From Occultella aeris (GTDB taxonomy: Bacteria; Actinomycetota; Actinomycetes; Actinomycetales; Beutenbergiaceae), in NCBI RefSeq assembly GCF_902703175.1, contig NZ_CACRYJ010000004.1:124001-188000 (forward strand): a stretch of 64,000 nucleotides of DNA, given 5' to 3'. This document shows positions 23,532 through 32,037 of the stretch, in pieces. The translations under genes and the position numbers were made by a program. Below the pieces are notes generated by a model. It saw only the letters and a program-made list of their open reading frames with translations, made no database searches and had not been told where the DNA came from. The number at the start of each line of letters is the position of its first letter. Position 1 is the stretch's first letter.

Positions 23532-25487
23532 ATGACGATGGAACACCGGAGCATCTCCCGCCGGTCCCTGCTCAAGTTCGGTGGCGGTGGCGCGGCCGCG
23601 ATCGCCATCTTCGGACTCACCGCGTGTTCCGAGGACGAGGCGCCCAACCCGTTCGACGGCAACGGAGCGGACGTCAAGGAGTCACCCATGCTCACCGAGC
23701 GTGTCGACGCCGGTGAGCTCCCCGAACTTGCCGAGCGGCTGCCGGCGACGCCGATGGAGGTCGAGGTCATGGACGGGCCGGCCCAGTACGGCGGCACCCT
23801 GAACAGGGCCCAGACCGACGTCGGCGACGCCGGTGCCCTCACTGCCTTCGCGAGCGTTGGCCTGCTCGAGTGGAACTGGGACTCGGACGGATATCTGCCC
23901 AGCCTGGCCGAGGAGTTCACGAAGAACGAGACGAACACGGAGTTCACGTTCGTGCTTCGCGAAGGGCTGCGGTGGTCCGACGGCGAGCCCTTCACCTCCG
24001 CCGACCTGCAGTTCACCGTGGACGACGTGCTGCGCAATGAGACCACCATCCCGTCGGCCCCGTTCTGGTTCAGCGACGGTGACGCACGGCCCACGGTCGA
24101 GGTTCCGGACGAGCGCACCGTCATCTTCCGCTACACCCAGCCGTTCGCGCTGTTCGAGAAGTACATGTGCCACCCGGCCGTGAGCAACCAGTTCCTCAAG
24201 CCCAAGCACTACCTCGAGCAGTTCCACCCCACCTACACCGACCAGGCCGAGGTGGATGCGGCCACCGCGGCGGCCGGGTTCGACTCCTGGGACCAGTACT
24301 TCGGGGACCGGGACAACTGGTGGACGAACCCCGAACGCCCGGTTCTCGGCGCATACCAGGTGGTCAGTGCCGCGAACGCCCAGAGCGGCACCGCGAACCT
24401 CGAGCGCAACCCGTATTTCTGGAAGGTCGACCCGGACGGGCGACAGCTGCCCTTCATCGACCAGATCCAGGTACAGGTGCTCGCCCAGGACGCGCTCGAC
24501 CTCCGCGCCGCCAACGGTGACCTCAACTTCCAGGGCAACTACCTCGGGTACAACTCGGCGCAGGTGTACCTGCAGAACGCCGCGGACCGGGGCTACGAGA
24601 TGCTCCGGTGGAAGAACGACGCGACACTGCTCTCCCTGTGTCTGAACCTGTCCAGCACCGACGACGTGCTGCGTGAGCTGTTCCTCGAGGTGGACTTCCG
24701 GGCGGCGTTGTCCCACGCGATCGACCGCGAGGACCTGAACGCCACCCTCCTCGGTGGCCTCGGAGACGTCCGGCAGCCGCTCGCCACGGAGAACTCCGAC
24801 TACTACGTCGAGGGAACGGGGCAGCGGTTCATCGAGTTCGACCTGGACACGGCCAACTCGCTCCTGGACGGGCTCGGGCTGACCCGCGGCGCGGACGGCG
24901 TCCGGCTGCGTCCGGACGGGCAGCCGCTGGCGCTCGTCGTGCTGTACGTGGACAGCACCGCCGGGGTGCCGACCGCGGACGCGTTCACGATGGTGCAGCG
25001 GTACTGGGGTGAGATCGGGGTGACGCTCAGCCTGCGGCCGGTTGACCCGACGCTCTATGCAGAACTGCGCAGCGCGAACGACTTCGACATCAGCGGCACC
25101 ACCGTGCCCGGCGACGACTTCGACCTCGAACCGGTCTGGTTCATCCCGACCGGTGCCAACAGCCACAGCGGGCCGGCCTACGGCCAGTGGTACGCCTCGA
25201 ACGGGGCAGAGGGCATGGAACCGCCGGCGGAGATCCTGGCGCTCATGGACAACTGGGACCTGCTCCGCGGTGCGGCCACGGACGAGGAGCGGCTCGACGC
25301 GGGCCGCGCCATCGTCACGCAGCATGACGAGAACGTGTACGCGATCGGACTGCTCGGCCTGCCGTTCCAGCCGGTCATCGTCACCAACGACGTGCGCGGA
25401 GTGCGCGACGACGAGCCGAAGCTGTCCTTCTACTACGGACGTGAGGGCATCACGAAGCCTGAGCAGATCTCGTTCCAGCCGGCGTGA
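23532..25487 (+). CDS. Opp/Dpp-family (SBP5) substrate-binding lipoprotein
   Basis: This 651-residue secreted binding protein belongs to the oligopeptide/oligosaccharide family 5. Its N-terminus combines a twin-arginine motif (SRRSLLKF, residues about 8-15) with a lipobox ending LTAC (Cys33), so it is probably a Tat-exported lipoprotein. The family motif LREGLRWSDGEPFTSADL lies near 137-154. Start ATG 23532 follows GGAGG at good spacing, and an earlier ATG at 23487 lacks one. In this setting (LacI, dehydrogenases, esterase) an oligosaccharide ligand is more likely than a peptide. That is an inference from neighbours. Confidence 0.92.
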   Translation: MTMEHRSISRRSLLKFGGGGAAAIAIFGLTACSEDEAPNPFDGNGADVKESPMLTERVDAGELPELAERLPATPMEVEVMDGPAQYGGTLNRAQTDVGDAGALTAFASVGLLEWNWDSDGYLPSLAEEFTKNETNTEFTFVLREGLRWSDGEPFTSADLQFTVDDVLRNETTIPSAPFWFSDGDARPTVEVPDERTVIFRYTQPFALFEKYMCHPAVSNQFLKPKHYLEQFHPTYTDQAEVDAATAAAGFDSWDQYFGDRDNWWTNPERPVLGAYQVVSAANAQSGTANLERNPYFWKVDPDGRQLPFIDQIQVQVLAQDALDLRAANGDLNFQGNYLGYNSAQVYLQNAADRGYEMLRWKNDATLLSLCLNLSSTDDVLRELFLEVDFRAALSHAIDREDLNATLLGGLGDVRQPLATENSDYYVEGTGQRFIEFDLDTANSLLDGLGLTRGADGVRLRPDGQPLALVVLYVDSTAGVPTADAFTMVQRYWGEIGVTLSLRPVDPTLYAELRSANDFDISGTTVPGDDFDLEPVWFIPTGANSHSGPAYGQWYASNGAEGMEPPAEILALMDNWDLLRGAATDEERLDAGRAIVTQHDENVYAIGLLGLPFQPVIVTNDVRGVRDDEPKLSFYYGREGITKPEQISFQPA

Positions 25488-25496
25488 ACCGCGGGC

Positions 25497-25540
25497 GGCA
25501 CGGTCGTCACCGGAGCCTCACTGCGGCTGACGGCCGTGCC
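25497..25540 (+). promoter_or_regulatory. Stem-loop between binding-protein and permease genes
   Basis: GGCACGG (25497-25503) pairs with CCGTGCC (25534-25540) across 30 bases. Hairpins at this position in importer operons often protect the binding-protein mRNA and lower permease expression. No T-run follows. Confidence 0.4.
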
Positions 25541-25590
25541 CACCCTCGTGCAATGACTCACGACTTCGGACCGAGCGGAAGGAGGAAGCG

Positions 25591-26583
25591 ATGCTGAGAT
25601 TCACGATCCACCGGATCCTGCACGTGATCCCGACCCTGATCATCATCTCGGTGATCTCGTTCTTCATCATCCAGCTCCCGCCCGGGGACTTCCTGACCAC
25701 GCAGGTGGCGGCGTTGGAAGCCCAGGGCGAGAGCATCGACCCGGCTCAGCTCGATGCCCTCCGGGTCCGGTACGGGATCGACGACCCGTTCTGGATCCAG
25801 TACTGGAAGTGGATCAGCAACATCCTGCTGCACGGTGACTTCGGTCTGTCCTTCCAGTTCCAGCGGCCGGTCATCGACCTGATCACCGAGCGCCTGCCGC
25901 TGACGATCCTGCTCGGGGTCGCCACACTGCTGTTCACCTGGGCGATCGCGCTGCCGGCCGGCATCTACTCGGCGATCAAGCAGCACTCAGCGGCGGACTA
26001 CACGATCTCGGTGGTCGGCTTCATCGCCCTCGCGGTACCGAACTTCCTGGCTGCGCTGGTCCTCGCCTACATCGGCTTCGCCTACTTCGGTCAGAGCGTC
26101 GGCGGGCTGTTCTCGCCGGAGTACGTCAATGCTCCGTGGAGCCTGGCCAAGGTGGGGGACCTGCTCGAACACCTGTGGATCCCCGTGCTCGTCATCGGGC
26201 TGGCCGGCACCGCGGGCATCATCCGCACCATGCGCGCGAACATGCTGGACGAGCTGTACAAGCCGTACGTCACCACGGCCCGGGCGAAAGGGCTACCGGA
26301 GGGACGCAACATTCGCAAGTACCCGCTGCGAATCGCCCTGAACCCGTTCATCTCGACGGTCGGCTGGTCGATTCCGTCCATCTTCGACGGCGAGGTGATC
26401 GTGGCGACCGTGCTCGCCCTCGGCACCACCGGCCCGCTCCTGCTGGCCGCACTGAAATCCCAGGACATGTTCCTGGCCGGCGGGATCATCCTGATCATCG
26501 CCGTGCTCACCGTGGTGGGCACGTTGATCTCCGACCTGCTGCTGGCCGCCGTCGACCCGCGGGTCCGATTCGGGAAGGCGTGA
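25591..26583 (+). CDS. Opp/Dpp-type ABC permease, subunit B
   Basis: The 330-residue permease has about six membrane helices. Its N-terminus is typical of DppB/OppB (FTIHRILHVIPTLIIISVISFFII), followed by the external GDFLT... region. The EAA-type loop that docks on the ATPase is TTARAKGLPEGRNIRKYPLRIAL (residues about 228-250). Strong GGAAGGAGGAAG precedes ATG 25591. It forms the membrane pore with the following gene. Confidence 0.93.
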   Translation: MLRFTIHRILHVIPTLIIISVISFFIIQLPPGDFLTTQVAALEAQGESIDPAQLDALRVRYGIDDPFWIQYWKWISNILLHGDFGLSFQFQRPVIDLITERLPLTILLGVATLLFTWAIALPAGIYSAIKQHSAADYTISVVGFIALAVPNFLAALVLAYIGFAYFGQSVGGLFSPEYVNAPWSLAKVGDLLEHLWIPVLVIGLAGTAGIIRTMRANMLDELYKPYVTTARAKGLPEGRNIRKYPLRIALNPFISTVGWSIPSIFDGEVIVATVLALGTTGPLLLAALKSQDMFLAGGIILIIAVLTVVGTLISDLLLAAVDPRVRFGKA

Positions 26584-26587
26584 TCGG

Positions 26588-27769
26588 ATGACCTCCCAGA
26601 CCCAACTCCCCCCAGCCGCTCCCAAGCCGGCGGACCCGACCGGGACCGGGACGGCCGACAACCTCGACACCGAGACCGGTCGGAGCCGCTCCGAGGTCAC
26701 CTCGGCACCGCAGTGGAAGCTCATCTGGTGGCGGTTCCGCCGGCACCGGCTCGCGATGATCGGGATGGTCATCCTGGTGATGCTCTACGTGGTCGCCCTC
26801 TTCGCGGGCTTCTTCGCGCCGTTCAACACGACCTCCTACAGCGGTCAGCACGCCTATCAGCCCCCGCAGATCCCGCACTTCTCGTTCTCCGAGGGCTTCT
26901 ACGTGCACCCCACGACCGGCGCCACGGACCCGGAGACGCTCGCCCCGGTCTTCACCGAGGACACCTCACAGATGGTGCACCTCGGGTTCTTCGTCGAGGG
27001 TGACCCCTACCGGCTGCTCGGCGTCATCGACGCGAACGTCCACTTCTTCGGCCCCGAGGACCCGGGCGAGCGCTGGTACGCGCTCGGTGCGGACCGCGGC
27101 GGCGGCGACCTCCTCTCGAAGATCATCTACGGATCCCAGATCTCGCTGTCGATCGGGCTCGTGGGCGTGGCGATCTCGCTCCTGCTCGGCCTCATCCTCG
27201 GCGGCATCTCCGGATACTTCGGTGGTGCGGTGGACACGGTGCTGCAGCGGATCATCGAGCTGTTCATGTCCATCCCGACCCTGCCCCTTTGGCTGGGTCT
27301 CGCGGCTGCGGTGCCACCCCAGTGGGGGCCGATGCAGACGTACCTGATGATCACCGTCATCCTCTCGCTGGTGGGCTGGACATCGCTGGCCCGCGTGATC
27401 CGTGGTCGGCTGCTGCAGACTCGCGGCGAGGACTACGTACTGGCCGCCAGGCTGGACGGCGTCCCGACCGGCCGGATCATCTTCCGGCACATGCTGCCCT
27501 CGTTCTCCTCCCACATCATCGCCACCGTGTCGCTCGCCGTGCCCGCGATGATCCTGTCCGAGACGTCCTTGTCCTTCCTCGGCCTCGGCCTGAGGGCCCC
27601 CGCGGTCTCCTGGGGCGTGCTCCTGCAGAACGCGCAGAGCGTGAACGTCGTGGCGACCGCGCCCTGGCTGATCCTGCCCGGCGTGGCCGTAGTGCTGGCA
27701 GTGGTCGCGTTCAACTTCGTCGGTGACGGGCTCCGAGACTCCGCCGACCCGTACGGAAAGAGGTCCTGA
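26588..27769 (+). CDS. Opp/Dpp-type ABC permease, subunit C
   Basis: The 393-residue second permease begins with a 38-residue Pro/Thr-rich cytoplasmic tail and the OppC-type entry WKLIWWRFRRHRLAMIGMVIL. A long external insert lies between helices 1 and 2 (about residues 75-175), with the EAA loop VLAARLDGVPTGRIIFRHMLP near 285-305. It overlaps the ATPase gene by one base (TGATG). The long N-terminal insert is longer than in peptide permeases such as E. coli OppC (about 300 residues) and resembles oligosaccharide-type systems. Confidence 0.92.
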   Translation: MTSQTQLPPAAPKPADPTGTGTADNLDTETGRSRSEVTSAPQWKLIWWRFRRHRLAMIGMVILVMLYVVALFAGFFAPFNTTSYSGQHAYQPPQIPHFSFSEGFYVHPTTGATDPETLAPVFTEDTSQMVHLGFFVEGDPYRLLGVIDANVHFFGPEDPGERWYALGADRGGGDLLSKIIYGSQISLSIGLVGVAISLLLGLILGGISGYFGGAVDTVLQRIIELFMSIPTLPLWLGLAAAVPPQWGPMQTYLMITVILSLVGWTSLARVIRGRLLQTRGEDYVLAARLDGVPTGRIIFRHMLPSFSSHIIATVSLAVPAMILSETSLSFLGLGLRAPAVSWGVLLQNAQSVNVVATAPWLILPGVAVVLAVVAFNFVGDGLRDSADPYGKRS

Positions 27770-29688
27770 TGTTCTCCGCCCGTCGCCGTATCCGTGAGCG
27801 CGACCGCGCCGCCCAGACCGCACGACGCGGCCTGGCCGCCGCGACCGTCGACGCCGCCGAGCTCAGCGAGGCCGACGCGATCCTGGACATCCAGGGGCTG
27901 AAGACCACGTTCCACTCCGACGAGGGCACCGTGCATGCCGTCGACGACATCGACCTGGTGGTCCGGCGGGGCAGGACCACCTGCATCGTCGGGGAGTCCG
28001 GGTCCGGCAAGTCCGCCACGGCTCGTTCGATCCTGCAGGTGGTCGACAACCCGGGTCTGATCGAGGGCGGACGGATCCTGTTCCGCGCGGAGCCGAACGG
28101 GCCGGTGCGGGACCTGGCCGCGCTGAAGTCGCAGGGGGACGCGATCCGCTCCATCCGGGGTCGTGAGATCGGCATCATCTTCCAGGAGCCGATGTCAGCG
28201 CTGAGTCCCGTGCACACGATCGGCAACCAGATCAGCGAGGTCCTCGAGCTGCACAGCGACCTCAGCCCGGCGCAGATCCGCGAGCGGGTCATCGACGAGC
28301 TGAACAACGTGGGCATCCCCCGCGCGGACGAGCGCGTCGACGCCTTCACCTTCCAGCTCTCCGGAGGCATGCGCCAGCGCGCCATGATCGCGATGGCGCT
28401 GATCGCCCGGCCCGCGCTGCTGATCGCCGACGAGCCGACCACGGCCCTCGACGTCACCACGCAGGCACAGATCCTCGACCTGCTCGGCGAGCTCAAGTCC
28501 GAGCTGTCGATGACCATGATCTTCATCACCCACGACCTCGGCGTCGTCGCCGAGATCGCCGACGACGTGGTCGTGATGCGGCACGGCAAGGTGGTCGAGA
28601 CCGGCCCGGTCGACCAGATCTTCCACGACCCGCAGCACGACTACACCAAGGAACTCCTGGCCAGCCTGCCGCAGCGGTCCGCGCCGCTCGGTGAGCCCGA
28701 GGACGATGGCGCGGACCGCCCGCGGGCGACGCCGCCGCCCGAGCCGGCCACCGCCGTCGAGGTGGTCTCGGACCCGGCCCGCACGCTCCGCCACGAGGAG
28801 GCGTCGGCGCGCTCGCTGCTGCGGATCCGGGACCTGCGGATGGAGTTCGACGCGGTCTCGGGGAACATGTTCGGGCGGCGCCGCAAGGAGAAGATCGTCG
28901 CCGTCAACGGCGTGGACCTGGACATCACGGAGGGGGCCACCCTCGGCCTGGTCGGCGAGTCCGGGTGCGGAAAGACGACCCTCGGCAGGTGCGTGATGCG
29001 GGCCTACGACCCCACCGGGGGTGAGCTGCTCTACGACGACGGTTCGGGCGCCGTCGACCTCGCGAGCCTTTCCCAGAAGCAGCTGCTGCCCTATCGGCGG
29101 CAGGTGCGCATGGTGTTCCAGGACCCGTACGGATCGCTGAACCCGCGGATGACCGTGCGCCAGGTGATCGGCGAGCCGTTGCGGGTGGCCGGCCTGGCGA
29201 AGGGCTCCGAACTGGATGACCGGGTCGAGGCGATGTTGGAGCGGGTCGGACTGAAGCGCTCGATGGCCAGCCGGTACCCGCACGCGTTCTCCGGTGGTGA
29301 GCGCCAGCGCATCGGCATCGCCCGAGCGCTGATCACGGCGCCGAAACTGGTCATCGCGGACGAGGCGGTCTCGGCCCTGGACGTCTCGGTCCGCACGCAG
29401 ATCCTCGAACTCCTCGCCGACCTCCAGGACGAGCTCGGCCTGACGTATCTGTTCATCTCCCACGACCTGTCCGTGGTGGAGCGGATCTGCGACCGGGTCG
29501 CGGTGATGTACTACGGCAACCTGGTCGAGGAAGGACCGGCGGAGCGCCTGTTCGCGAACCCCCAGCACGGCTACACCCGAGCGCTCCTCTCGGCAGTGCC
29601 GGTCGCCGACCCCCGGCTGCGCGGTACCCGGGAGCGCATCGTCTACCGGCCCGACGAGGACGAGTCCGAGGAGGAGTCGGCCGCCTGA
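27769..29688 (+). CDS. Fused double ABC ATPase (OppD-OppF type)
   Basis: One 639-residue protein carries both ATPase domains of the importer. The first has Walker A GESGSGKSA near residues 76-84, signature LSGGMRQR near 197 and Walker B LLIADEPTT. The second has Walker A GESGCGKTT near 397-405, signature FSGGERQR near 506, and LVIADEAVSALD. A Pro/Glu-rich linker of about 40 residues joins them. Separate oppD and oppF genes are the more common form. An Opp/Dpp C-terminal extension follows each domain (HDYTKELLASLP and HGYTRALLSAVP). Confidence 0.95.
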   Translation: MFSARRRIRERDRAAQTARRGLAAATVDAAELSEADAILDIQGLKTTFHSDEGTVHAVDDIDLVVRRGRTTCIVGESGSGKSATARSILQVVDNPGLIEGGRILFRAEPNGPVRDLAALKSQGDAIRSIRGREIGIIFQEPMSALSPVHTIGNQISEVLELHSDLSPAQIRERVIDELNNVGIPRADERVDAFTFQLSGGMRQRAMIAMALIARPALLIADEPTTALDVTTQAQILDLLGELKSELSMTMIFITHDLGVVAEIADDVVVMRHGKVVETGPVDQIFHDPQHDYTKELLASLPQRSAPLGEPEDDGADRPRATPPPEPATAVEVVSDPARTLRHEEASARSLLRIRDLRMEFDAVSGNMFGRRRKEKIVAVNGVDLDITEGATLGLVGESGCGKTTLGRCVMRAYDPTGGELLYDDGSGAVDLASLSQKQLLPYRRQVRMVFQDPYGSLNPRMTVRQVIGEPLRVAGLAKGSELDDRVEAMLERVGLKRSMASRYPHAFSGGERQRIGIARALITAPKLVIADEAVSALDVSVRTQILELLADLQDELGLTYLFISHDLSVVERICDRVAVMYYGNLVEEGPAERLFANPQHGYTRALLSAVPVADPRLRGTRERIVYRPDEDESEEESAA

Positions 29689-29721
29689 GCCGGTGCGCCG
29701 GCGGGGCCCGACTTCGACGGC

Positions 29722-29749
29722 GAGACCGCACCTCGTGGAGGCCGGTCTC
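29722..29749. terminator. Bidirectional terminator between Opp operon and esterase
   Basis: GAGACCG (29722-29728) and CGGTCTC (29743-29749) pair, with CCTC/GAGG forming an inner stem around GTG. The hairpin lies 34 bases after the ATPase stop and 45 bases beyond the converging esterase stop, so it can serve both. Confidence 0.55.
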
Positions 29750-29793
29750 GTGGCGAGCGTCCGGTCGCGATCGCAGGTTCGGTGCGCGCGCGG

Positions 29794-31932
29794 TCAGGCG
29801 GGGGCGCCAACGAGCCGTTCGCCGAGCGCCGCACGCAGGACCCGCAGGGGCGCGCGACGCGCCATCCCGGGTAGCACCCACTGCCAGCCGCCGCGGCCAT
29901 CGTCGTAGCAGCGGGTCCGCATCAACCGGTCCGGCTCGACGACCTCGTCTCGCACGTGCACGGTGCGAACCCGTTCGTCGACGGCTGCCGCGAGCACGGC
30001 GAGGAAGGCGCCGGCACCCTCCCCGTGCAGGTGGACCGGGCTGCCGGTGGCAAGGCCCGGGTAGGTGCGAGCCAGGTGGGTATCGGTCAGGAGCATGTCG
30101 ACGGCGCGGGTGACGTCGTGGACCCGGGCGGCGGTGAGGGAGTCGTCGAGCCAGAGCAGGTCGCAGAGGAGTTTGTAGGTCGAGCTCGCTTGGTCGGTGG
30201 GCGGCAGGCCGTCCCTGTCGTGCGGCGTCAGGGCGCCGTGCCCGCGCACGTCGAGAGCGAGGACGAGGTCGCGCGGATCGGCTCGTCGAGTGAGCGGGTG
30301 GTCGTCGGTCAATGCGCGCGTGCCCTCCTCGAGCAGGAGCACGTGCACGGCCCGCGTGCCGCCGGTCGGGGTCTGGTCGGCGGGTAGCAGGACCCCGGCA
30401 CCCCAGAGGTCGGTCTCCGCCCGCCAGAGCCCGTGGGCGGTCCCCGACGGTCCAGGAAGCCAGCGGGCGTTGGGTCGGCCGGCCGGCCGGCGCCCGCCGG
30501 CGACCCGGTCCCGCAGCCAGGCCACCGCATCCGCCGGGGTCGGTTCGGGCAGCGCGTCGTAGGTGGCCAGGTTCAGGTCGTACAGGAACCGGGCGTCCGG
30601 GTGGTCGAGGGCGACCTGGCCCGATGGCGTGCAGGCCAACCGAGCGGGATCGAGCAGATCCGGTTCGGCGGCGCGGTCGGATCCGGCAGCCCGATCTGTC
30701 TCGGCGCCGGAGTCGGACGTGGTGGCCGAGGTGGCGCCACCCGGCGTGGCGAGGGCGACCCGGGCCGGCGGCGCCATCGGCGCCGTCGACCCCGGGCGTG
30801 CGGGAGCCGATCCCGGGGGTGCCGCCGATCCGGCGAGCGCCCAGCCGAAGAACTCGACGGCGGCGCTCGCCAGTTCCGGCGCGTAACGGTGGGTGCTGTG
30901 TGCGCGCGCGAGCCGCAGTGCGTCCGGTGCGCCGGACGCGTCGTAGGCTCGCTGGGCGAGAGCGACCGAGTCCAGCGTGCCCTCGATCGGGAAGAAGTCG
31001 AACTCGGCGGCGAGCACCGCCACGGGCCGTGGTGCCATGACGGCGAGGAGGTCCGCGTGGTCGACGCCGTTGCGGGTGCCGCCGAGCAGGACCTGTTCGG
31101 CGTCCTGACGTTGGCCGGTCCACAGGTAGGACGCCCGGCTGGTCAGGTAGGTGCCGACCGCGGCAGCCGCCAACCGTGGCTCGAGGGCCATCATGAGGGT
31201 GCACAGCATCCCGCCGCCGCTGTTGCCGGTGATGCCGATCCGAGCCGGATCGACCTCGGGCAGATGCGTGAGCAGGTCGATCGCCCGGCGCGCGTCGTGC
31301 ACGAAGTAGCGAGCCGGGGACTCGCCGAGCCACCACGACTGGATCCCGGCGTAGGTGTGTTCCGTGGTCCCACCGGCGACGAGCGGGCTGCCGTCGGCGT
31401 CGAGGTAACCGAGCCGTTCCCCCTGTCCCCATGGGTCGATCGCGAGTACCACGAACCCGGCGTCCGCCAGTCGCCCGCACACGGCCTGGTACTCGGGATC
31501 AGCCTTGGCGAGGTTCGCGTGCCCGCAGACGAACAGCACCGCAGGGCCCGCGGCGTTCGGTCCCGACGACTCACGGGCAGACCCGGTGGCGACCGGCCGG
31601 TACAGGTTCGCCGTCACGGGCACGCCCGGAAGGGACTCCAGGATCAGCATGTCGACGGTGTGGTGGGCGGTCTCGATGCGTTCACCCCAGCTCACCGGCG
31701 GGCAGGTGCCGTCGCCGTCGGTGGTCACTTCCCCGCCGATCCCTGCCGCCACCGCGGCTCGGGTGGCCGCCTGGTGCGCGCGGACAAGATCGGGGGAGTC
31801 CGCCGCAAGCAGCCCGGCCCGACCCCCTGCCAGCGCCGTCTCGGTGCGAGCGGCCACGTGCCGGAGCAGATCGATCGAGACGTCCACGTAGCCGTCGAGG
31901 TTGACTCGGAAGCCGAGCGAGGGCAATGGCAC
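29794..31932 (-). CDS. Two-domain alpha/beta-hydrolase (acetyl-xylan-esterase-like)
   Basis: The 712-residue protein contains two alpha/beta-hydrolase-like halves. The first (about residues 90-360) resembles acetyl xylan esterases/dienelactone hydrolases. It has the oxyanion segment FVCGHANLAKADPEYQ, GYLDADGSPLVAGG, nucleophile motif GITGNSGGG (Ser238), an Asp near LAAEFDFFPIEG and His in AHSTHRYAPE. A low-complexity Ala/Pro/Thr linker follows. The second half (about 430-712) repeats hydrolase-like strands, but its nucleophile position reads HLHGEGAGA, without Ser, so it is probably non-catalytic. No signal peptide is seen, so a cytosolic esterase acting on imported acylated oligosaccharides is likely. 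It is divergent from dehydrogenase 2 across a LacI-type operator. Confidence 0.85.
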   Translation of the reverse strand: MPLPSLGFRVNLDGYVDVSIDLLRHVAARTETALAGGRAGLLAADSPDLVRAHQAATRAAVAAGIGGEVTTDGDGTCPPVSWGERIETAHHTVDMLILESLPGVPVTANLYRPVATGSARESSGPNAAGPAVLFVCGHANLAKADPEYQAVCGRLADAGFVVLAIDPWGQGERLGYLDADGSPLVAGGTTEHTYAGIQSWWLGESPARYFVHDARRAIDLLTHLPEVDPARIGITGNSGGGMLCTLMMALEPRLAAAAVGTYLTSRASYLWTGQRQDAEQVLLGGTRNGVDHADLLAVMAPRPVAVLAAEFDFFPIEGTLDSVALAQRAYDASGAPDALRLARAHSTHRYAPELASAAVEFFGWALAGSAAPPGSAPARPGSTAPMAPPARVALATPGGATSATTSDSGAETDRAAGSDRAAEPDLLDPARLACTPSGQVALDHPDARFLYDLNLATYDALPEPTPADAVAWLRDRVAGGRRPAGRPNARWLPGPSGTAHGLWRAETDLWGAGVLLPADQTPTGGTRAVHVLLLEEGTRALTDDHPLTRRADPRDLVLALDVRGHGALTPHDRDGLPPTDQASSTYKLLCDLLWLDDSLTAARVHDVTRAVDMLLTDTHLARTYPGLATGSPVHLHGEGAGAFLAVLAAAVDERVRTVHVRDEVVEPDRLMRTRCYDDGRGGWQWVLPGMARRAPLRVLRAALGERLVGAPA

Positions 31933-31983
31933 TCCTTCGTGGGTGTCGCGGGCAGGGCCACGCGACGGTATCGTGCTCTGGAT

Positions 31984-32008
31984 GCATGCGGTTGCTGCAA
32001 TTGCAGCA
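31984..32008. promoter_or_regulatory. LacI-type operator and palindrome between esterase and dehydrogenase 2
   Basis: On the minus strand TTGCAGCAACCGCATGC (32000-31984) matches the Opp operator at 16 of 17 bases. It overlaps a perfect 16-bp palindrome, TGCTGCAATTGCAGCA (31993-32008). For the plus-strand gene, TTGCTG (31992-31997) and TACGAC (32015-32020) form a -35/-10 pair 17 bp apart. One regulator bound here could control both divergent genes. Confidence 0.65.
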
Positions 32009-32037
32009 CAAGCCTACGACGATGTCAGGGAGATGTC

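Noticed and set aside
30433-32037. A long plus-strand extension upstream of dehydrogenase 2 giving 1030 codons in total
   Set aside because: The part before 32038 is antisense to the esterase gene; ATG 32038 has a ribosome-binding site and begins the recognisable protein.
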